From assembly GCF_004025535.1 (NCBI RefSeq), contig NZ_QJRG01000047.1, positions 1 through 64,000 of the forward strand: 64,000 bases of DNA, read 5' to 3'. Position numbers and translations under genes: made by a program. Below the pieces are notes generated by a model that was given only the letters and a program-made list of their open reading frames with translations, had not been told where the DNA came from and did not search any database. The DNA is from Pseudomonas alkylphenolica (GTDB lineage: Bacteria; Pseudomonadota; Gammaproteobacteria; Pseudomonadales; Pseudomonadaceae). This document shows, piece by piece, positions 59,715 to 64,000 of the stretch (position 1 is the stretch's first letter; each line of letters starts with the position of its first letter).

Positions 59715-60050
59715 ATAATTGACCGGTTTTAGTTCAGGGGAAGCGGTTCTCGAAATTGGCCGCAGGATGAAACTACGACCATCACGGCGACAAAATGTTC
59801 AACCTGAATTGTGAATGAGGCGTGAATCATGCCTCATTGTCGCCGGTTCCTTGGCGTCAATTCTGTGACAAATATTGAACCGGGTAAAGGCGATTTGCCA
59901 GTACCAATTATCAGAAATGAGCACTGGTTTGAAAAGTTTTCATTTCGTCGTTTGGTACTCACGCAGAACCTCCGCCATCCACAATGGGTAGCAGGCGAAA
60001 ACACCTGGGAAAGTGTCTAGAATGCGCAGGCTTTCCTTCAACTGAGCATA
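59715..60050. other. Divergent region between amrZ and phnN
   Basis: 336 bp without a convincing gene. A 63-codon open frame (59829-60020) lacks a ribosome site and family. AT-rich stretches near 59870-59945 and a TAGAAT at 60018, possibly the phnN -10, are visible. Confidence 0.5.
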
Positions 60051-60653
60051 GTGGCTATGCAGCATGACGCAAGCGTCGCGCCCGATTCCAGCACCCCTGG
60101 GCGATTGATCTATTTGATGGGGCCTTCCGGTTCCGGCAAGGACTCATTGATAGACGCTGCCCGGGCCACGCTCGAGCAGCACCACGTCATGGTGGCCCGA
60201 CGCGTTATCACCCGTTCGGCCGAAGCCAAGGGCGAAGATGCCCTGGGTGTTTCAGCCGAGCGCTTCGAGCAACTGTGTGCCGAGGGCGCCTTTGCCCTGC
60301 ACTGGCGGGCTAACGGCCTGGCGTATGGCATTCCGGTGCAGATCGATACGTGGTTAAGACAGGGCAGGGCGGTGCTGGTCAACGGCTCGCGTGCGCATTT
60401 GCCTGAGGCGCGCAAGTCCTATCCGGACCTGCTGCCGGTGTTGTTGGCTGTCGAGCCGCAGGTGCTGCGTCAGCGTTTGCTGGCGCGTGGCCGCGAGAGC
60501 CTGGAGGATATCGAGCGGCGTCTGGCGCGTAGCCAGCAGCTGTCGGTGGCAGATGATGGCGTGCACGTACTGGATAACTCCAGCCAGCTCGACGACGCCG
60601 TGGCGCGGTTACTCGACCTGCTGCGCGAGCAGGGCGTGCTGGGCAACCGGTAA
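60051..60653 (+). CDS. phnN: Ribose 1,5-bisphosphate phosphokinase PhnN
   Basis: P-loop kinase that makes PRPP from ribose 1,5-bisphosphate, a late step of phosphonate C-P lyase breakdown. About 200 residues of the guanylate-kinase fold: P-loop LMGPSGSGKDSL, RRVITRSAEAKGEDALGVS, and RESLEDIERRLARS. Start is GTG 60051 or ATG 60057. None of phnG-M is nearby, so it is an orphan; it may serve another ribose-phosphate route or belong to a remote phn cluster. Confidence 0.88.
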   Translation: MAMQHDASVAPDSSTPGRLIYLMGPSGSGKDSLIDAARATLEQHHVMVARRVITRSAEAKGEDALGVSAERFEQLCAEGAFALHWRANGLAYGIPVQIDTWLRQGRAVLVNGSRAHLPEARKSYPDLLPVLLAVEPQVLRQRLLARGRESLEDIERRLARSQQLSVADDGVHVLDNSSQLDDAVARLLDLLREQGVLGNR

Positions 60654-60656
60654 TCT

Positions 60657-60878
60657 TCAGAACACCAGCCGACCTTGTGGGGCCGAGGGCAGCCGCTGGG
60701 TTGGCAACGTTGCGGCAGTCGCCTTTCTGCTTGTAGCGTCGAGCACGGTCAGTTGTGCGTGGGGGGCGTTGATCCTCACTGCTTGTGGAGTGCTTGGCGT
60801 CGAGCCTTGCGGCTGGAAGATCAGGCCTATCAAGGCGGTCAGTGCCAAAGCATTGAGCAAGAGCAGCGTGCGGTTCAT
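60657..60878 (-). CDS. Small exported or membrane-anchored protein
   Basis: 73 residues with an N-terminal hydrophobic signal or anchor (MNRTLLLLNALALTALIGLIF) and a Ser/Thr/Ala/Pro-rich remainder (TPSTPQAVRINAPHAQLTVLD). GGAG precedes the ATG by 8 bases. Convergent with phnN, stops 3 bp apart. No family recognised. Confidence 0.6.
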   Translation of the reverse strand: MNRTLLLLNALALTALIGLIFQPQGSTPSTPQAVRINAPHAQLTVLDATSRKATAATLPTQRLPSAPQGRLVF

Positions 60879-60992
60879 CTGGCGTACTCCACAGGCGTAG
60901 GGGCGGTAGCCGGGCGCTTTTTAGAGAATGGAGTGCATGCTGCGTGCCAGTCGTGCTGGCTGATTTTCTCTATTTAAATCAGATGTTTATGG

Positions 60993-61139
60993 TCAGAAAG
61001 GGTGTGTGGGGCCGTGCACTCTGCAATGATGGCTCACTGCCTTGTTGCAAAATGCACGATTGCCATCGGCGAGTAGGAAAAAGCCACAGACAAAAAGCCC
61101 CACGGATGACATGACAAATGCCGACGTGCTGGTTAACAT
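60993..61139 (-). CDS. Small single-TM protein, unknown
   Basis: 48 residues: MLTSTSAFVMSSVGLFVCGFFLL is a TM segment, followed by a basic, Cys/His-containing tail (FCNKAVSHHCRVHGPTHPF). GGAGGA lies 8 bases before the ATG, an excellent ribosome site. It lies just upstream of, and divergent to, the tRNA-Arg(CCU) gene. No known family. Confidence 0.5.
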   Translation of the reverse strand: MLTSTSAFVMSSVGLFVCGFFLLADGNRAFCNKAVSHHCRVHGPTHPF

Positions 61140-61182
61140 GCACGCCGTCCTCCGTCGTGCAGCGCCCGCTGCCGGCACCTGT

Positions 61183-61259
61183 GTCTCAGTAGCTCAATTG
61201 GATAGAGCATCCCCCTCCTAAGGGGAAGGTTGGCAGTTCGAACCTGCCCTGGGACACCA
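61183..61259 (+). tRNA. tRNA-Arg (anticodon CCU)
   Basis: 77 nt with encoded CCA. Acceptor GTCTCAG/CTGGGAC (one G-T pair), loop CTCCTAA giving CCU for AGG, T-arm GGCAG-TTCGAAC-CTGCC. Such tRNA genes are frequent phage or island targets, but no integrase follows here. Confidence 0.96.
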
Positions 61260-61463
61260 TATTCCTCGTCTCGTGCGCCTTTCAAACGTTATCAATGACT
61301 TTCGCTCGTGCACCGTGTGCGCTTGGCGCGTGTTTTCGCGTCCGCTGGTCAACTACTCATTTGGCTCTACTATTTAGGCAATGCGAAGGAACGCTGACGG
61401 CCCCTGACGTACCCGTACAGCGCCAAGGTTGGGACGAGGCATCCAGGACAAGGGAGAGCGTCC

Positions 61464-62477
61464 ATGATTCAAGCACCGCAATCGACAGAAGCGAAAAACC
61501 CCTCCATCGTGCTCGATCAGGCGCAATTGCAGACCCTGCTCGAGCTGATCAGCGACGGCATCTGGGACTGGAACGCCAACACCGGTTATGTCTACCGCAA
61601 CCGTGGCTGGTACTCGATGCTCGGTTACGCCAGCCACTCGCTGGACAATTCGGTGTTCACCTGGGAAAGCGTCATTCATCCCGAGGACTACCCGCGGGTG
61701 ATGGCGCATTTCGAGGCCTATGTCACCGGGCAGACCGCCCAGTACAGGGTTGAATACCGCTGTCGCTGCCAGGATGGCAGTTACCTGTGGATTGAAGACA
61801 GCGGCCACATCATCGCACGCAACCCGGATGGCTCGGTGGCGCGGATGCTGGGCGCCCATCGCAACATCGAGGCCAGCAAGCGTCTGCTGCTACAACTGGA
61901 AAAGCACAACCATACGCTAGAGGCAAAAATTGCCGAGCGTACCCGTGAGCTGTCATGGGTCAACGAACAACTGCAACGCCAGCTGGACGAGAACCGGGAC
62001 CTGGCCGAGCGCGATGCGCTGACCCTGATCGCCAACCGCTATCGCCTGGAAAAGGTCCTGCTTCAGGAGTGTGAGTGGGCCCGGCGCTTTCGCCACCCGC
62101 TGTCGCTTGTAGTCATGGACATCGACGACTTCAAACCGGTCAATGATCGCTACGGGCATGCCCGTGGGGATGCCGCGCTGATCGATGTGGTTGAGCGCAT
62201 CAAGGGCTGTCTGGGCGCAGGCGAACTGTTGGCGCGGTGGGGCGGTGATGAATTTGTCGTGGTGATGCCGCAGGCGCCGCTGACACAGGCGCGGGCCCTG
62301 GCTGAACGGATCGGTGTGGCGATGCAGCAGGCGCTACCGGTTGGCGAGACTCGCCTGACCTTGAGCATCGGCATCGTGCAACTGGCAGAGGGTGAAGCGC
62401 AGGCAGGGTTGTTGGCGCGTGCAGATCAAGCCTTGTACCGGGCCAAGGCCGCGGGCAAACAGTTCATCAGCGAGTAA
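61464..62477 (+). CDS. PAS-GGDEF diguanylate cyclase
   Basis: Probably makes c-di-GMP. 337 residues: PAS/PAC domain (about 20-140, DGIWDWNANTGYVYRNRGWYSMLGY; YRVEYRCRCQDGSYLWIEDSGH), a coiled linker (about 140-178) and GGDEF domain with intact active site RWGGDEFVVVM. The RxxD inhibitory site expected five residues before GGDEF is absent (sequence GAGELLARW), so product inhibition through that site is not expected. No TM segment, so a cytosolic sensor. RBS GGGAG. Confidence 0.92.
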   Translation: MIQAPQSTEAKNPSIVLDQAQLQTLLELISDGIWDWNANTGYVYRNRGWYSMLGYASHSLDNSVFTWESVIHPEDYPRVMAHFEAYVTGQTAQYRVEYRCRCQDGSYLWIEDSGHIIARNPDGSVARMLGAHRNIEASKRLLLQLEKHNHTLEAKIAERTRELSWVNEQLQRQLDENRDLAERDALTLIANRYRLEKVLLQECEWARRFRHPLSLVVMDIDDFKPVNDRYGHARGDAALIDVVERIKGCLGAGELLARWGGDEFVVVMPQAPLTQARALAERIGVAMQQALPVGETRLTLSIGIVQLAEGEAQAGLLARADQALYRAKAAGKQFISE

Positions 62478-62506
62478 AAAGGACCCGCTGCGCCGTGCAG
62501 CGGGTC
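62476..62506 (-). terminator. Terminator of the bkd-lpdV operon
   Basis: GACCCGCTGC/GCAGCGGGTC 10-bp stem; on the minus strand a run of five T follows. It lies 28 bp after the lpdV stop. Confidence 0.88.
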
Positions 62507-62533
62507 AAAATCGGCCGCAGCCGCTTCAGTGTT

Positions 62534-63919
62534 CTACAGGTGCAGGGCGTGACCCAGTGCCCGCAGTGCCGCTTCCTGGACCGCTTCGCCCAGGGTCGGG
62601 TGAGCATGGATGGTGCCCGCCACATCTTCCAGGCGCGCGCCCATTTCCAGCGATTGGGCAAATGCCGTCGACAGCTCCGAGACGCCGACCCCCACCGCCT
62701 GCCAGCCAAGGATCAAGTGGTTGTCGCGACGGGCAACCACGCGGACAAAGCCGCTTTTCGATTCCAGGGTCATGGCGCGTCCGTTGGCAGCAAAGGGGAA
62801 CTGCGACACGATGCAGTCCAGGCCTTCCTGTTCGACGTTGTCCGGCGTTTTGCCCACCACCACCAGCTCCGGGTCGGTGAAGCACACTGCGGCAATCGCG
62901 GTGGGTTCGAAGCGGCGGGTTTTGCCGGCGATGAGTTCCGCGACCATTTCGCCCTGGGCCATGGCCCGGTGAGCGAGCATCGGTTCACCACTGAGGTCGC
63001 CGATGGCCCAGACGTTACGCATGCTGGTCTGGCACCGCTCATCGATGGCGATGGCCGCACCGTTCATCTTCAGTGCCAGGCTTTCCAGGTTGAAGCCCTG
63101 GGTGCGTGGTTTGCGGCCTACGGCGACCAGCACCTGGTCAGTCTCAAGCTGCAGCAACGCGCCCGCCGGGTCTCGCACCTGGAGGCGCTGCGTGTCGGCA
63201 TCGAAGCCTTCGACGCTGTGCTGCAGGTACAGCGTTACGCCGAGCTTCTTGATCGACTCGGCCACCGGTGCGGTCAGCTCGCTGTCGTAGGTGGGCAGGA
63301 TCCGTTCACGGGCCTCGACCACGCTGACTGCGACGCCGAGCTTGCGGTAGGCGATGCCCAGCTCCAGGCCGATGTAGCCACCGCCAACCACCGTCAGGTG
63401 CTTGGGCAATGCTTTGGGCGCCAGGGCTTCGGTGGACGAGATGATCGCGCCACCGAGCGGCAGCATCGGCAATGCGACGCTGCTGGAACCGGTGGCCAGC
63501 AACAGGTGTTCGCACTGGATGCGCTGGCCATCGACGTCAACGCTCTTGCCGTCGAGAATCTTCGCCCAGCCATGAATCACCTTGACCCCGTGCTTTTTCA
63601 GCAGGGCGGCGACGCCGCTGGTCAGCCGGTCAACGATGCCGTCTTTCCATGCCACGCTCTGGCTGATGTCGAGGCTGGGCGGCGAAACCTTGATGCCCAG
63701 GTTTGACTGCTGGCTGTGCTGTTGGGTCTGGTGGAACTGCTCGGCGACATGGATCAGTGCCTTGGACGGAATGCAGCCGATGTTCAGGCAGGTACCGCCA
63801 AGGGCCTGGCCTTCGACGAGAATGGTCGGGATGCCCAGTTGCCCGGCACGAATCGCCGCGACGTAACCGCCAGGGCCGCCACCAATGATCAGCAGGGTGG
63901 TGTTAAGCGTCTGTTGCAT
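62534..63919 (-). CDS. lpdV: Dihydrolipoyl dehydrogenase LpdV (E3 of branched-chain keto acid dehydrogenase)
   Basis: FAD- and NAD-dependent E3 subunit that reoxidises lipoyl groups of the BCKAD complex for Val, Leu and Ile breakdown. 461 residues. FAD motif [16 protein letters not shown], redox disulfide [20 protein letters not shown] motif [12 protein letters not shown], and the C-terminal catalytic [13 protein letters not shown]. Start ATG 63919 with GGAG, 2 bp after the bkdB stop (TGA-CC-ATG). The sequence closely follows the P. putida LpdV pattern as I recall it. Confidence 0.95.
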   Translation of the reverse strand: MQQTLNTTLLIIGGGPGGYVAAIRAGQLGIPTILVEGQALGGTCLNIGCIPSKALIHVAEQFHQTQQHSQQSNLGIKVSPPSLDISQSVAWKDGIVDRLTSGVAALLKKHGVKVIHGWAKILDGKSVDVDGQRIQCEHLLLATGSSSVALPMLPLGGAIISSTEALAPKALPKHLTVVGGGYIGLELGIAYRKLGVAVSVVEARERILPTYDSELTAPVAESIKKLGVTLYLQHSVEGFDADTQRLQVRDPAGALLQLETDQVLVAVGRKPRTQGFNLESLALKMNGAAIAIDERCQTSMRNVWAIGDLSGEPMLAHRAMAQGEMVAELIAGKTRRFEPTAIAAVCFTDPELVVVGKTPDNVEQEGLDCIVSQFPFAANGRAMTLESKSGFVRVVARRDNHLILGWQAVGVGVSELSTAFAQSLEMGARLEDVAGTIHAHPTLGEAVQEAALRALGHALHL

Positions 63920-63921
63920 GG

Positions 63922-64000
63922 TCACTCCACAAACAGGCTGGCAGGTTGTTCGAGCAGGCCGCGGATGGCCTGGATGAAGAGCGCTGCGTCCATACCGTCG
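63922..64000 (-). CDS. bkdB: BkdB, E2 acyltransferase of branched-chain keto acid dehydrogenase (C-terminal end only)
   Basis: The last 25 codons read [19 protein letters not shown] and then ASLFVE before the stop, the usual C-terminus of E2 acyltransferases. Placement directly before lpdV fits the known bkdA1-bkdA2-bkdB-lpdV operon. The rest lies beyond the window edge. Confidence 0.88.
   Translation of the reverse strand, partial: DGMDAALFIQAIRGLLEQPASLFVE

Noticed and set aside
59829..60020. 63-codon frame upstream of phnN
   Set aside because: No ribosome site, no recognisable family, and it lies in the AT-rich control region of amrZ and phnN.
61183..61463. tRNA-Arg(CCU) as attachment site of an integrated element
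   Set aside because: No integrase, no repeated tRNA 3' end and no shift in gene content follow; the next gene is an ordinary diguanylate cyclase.

Overview
The window is a 64 kb stretch of a Pseudomonas chromosome. The evidence is a GC-rich, gene-dense sequence with Pseudomonas-typical genes (aotJQMP-argR, aruCFGDB-E, phhABC/phhR, amrZ, rsmA, lpdV, a DUF2790 protein) and short REP-like inverted repeats built on GTAGGAGCGG/CCGCTCCTAC, as in the P. putida/P. fluorescens lineages. No prophage, transposase, plasmid gene or CRISPR array was seen. This looks like core chromosome with one accessory-like giant adhesin at the left edge.

Layout. 1-6479 is the 3' part of a giant type-I-secreted adhesin: a 246-residue tandem repeat, a von Willebrand A domain and C-terminal RTX repeats. 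6530-15825 holds housekeeping and regulatory genes: YbaN-type DUF454 protein, UPF0149 protein, recQ, a MarR regulator, a PlpD-type patatin, a SelW-like protein, an EamA exporter with its AraC regulator, an HD-domain protein and a DUF962 protein. 15988-19148 holds an AraC regulator, trkH and a nitroreductase. 19239-22262 is a CpxR/CpxS envelope-stress unit in which a Spy/CpxP-like gene, a terminator and a CpxR box lie between regulator and kinase. 22381-27809 holds a YciI protein, yciB and the rnm-yciO-scpA-scpB-rluB cluster.

28445-36187 is an aromatic amino acid region: aroP2, arfB, an MFS exporter, a small acidic ORF, phhC-phhB-phhA and the divergent regulator phhR. PhhR-like TGTAAA-N6-TTTACA dyads lie upstream of both phhA and aroP2. 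36300-38927 holds a DUF2790 protein and acsA. 39409-50161 and on to 51484 is arginine uptake and the arginine succinyltransferase pathway (aotJ-aotQ-aotM-aotP-argR, aruC-F-G-D-B-small ORF-aruE), with ArgR half-sites ahead of aotJ and aruC. aotO, known from P. aeruginosa, is absent here. 51532-52280 is a RibH2-type lumazine synthase under an FMN riboswitch. 52578-57547 is alaS, lysC, rsmA, tRNA-Ser(GCU) and three tandem tRNA-Arg(ACG) copies. 57879-64000 holds mgtE, amrZ, an orphan phnN, small ORFs, tRNA-Arg(CCU), a PAS-GGDEF diguanylate cyclase and the end of the branched-chain keto acid dehydrogenase operon (bkdB end, lpdV).

Themes: amino acid catabolism (Phe/Tyr, Arg, branched-chain) with local regulators and probable Hfq/Crc sites; surface and biofilm functions (adhesin, AmrZ, RsmA, diguanylate cyclase); envelope stress. 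Nothing here is a clearly new defence or mobile system. The least-described items are the Cpx gene arrangement, the leaders of aroP2 and mgtE, and several small ORFs.
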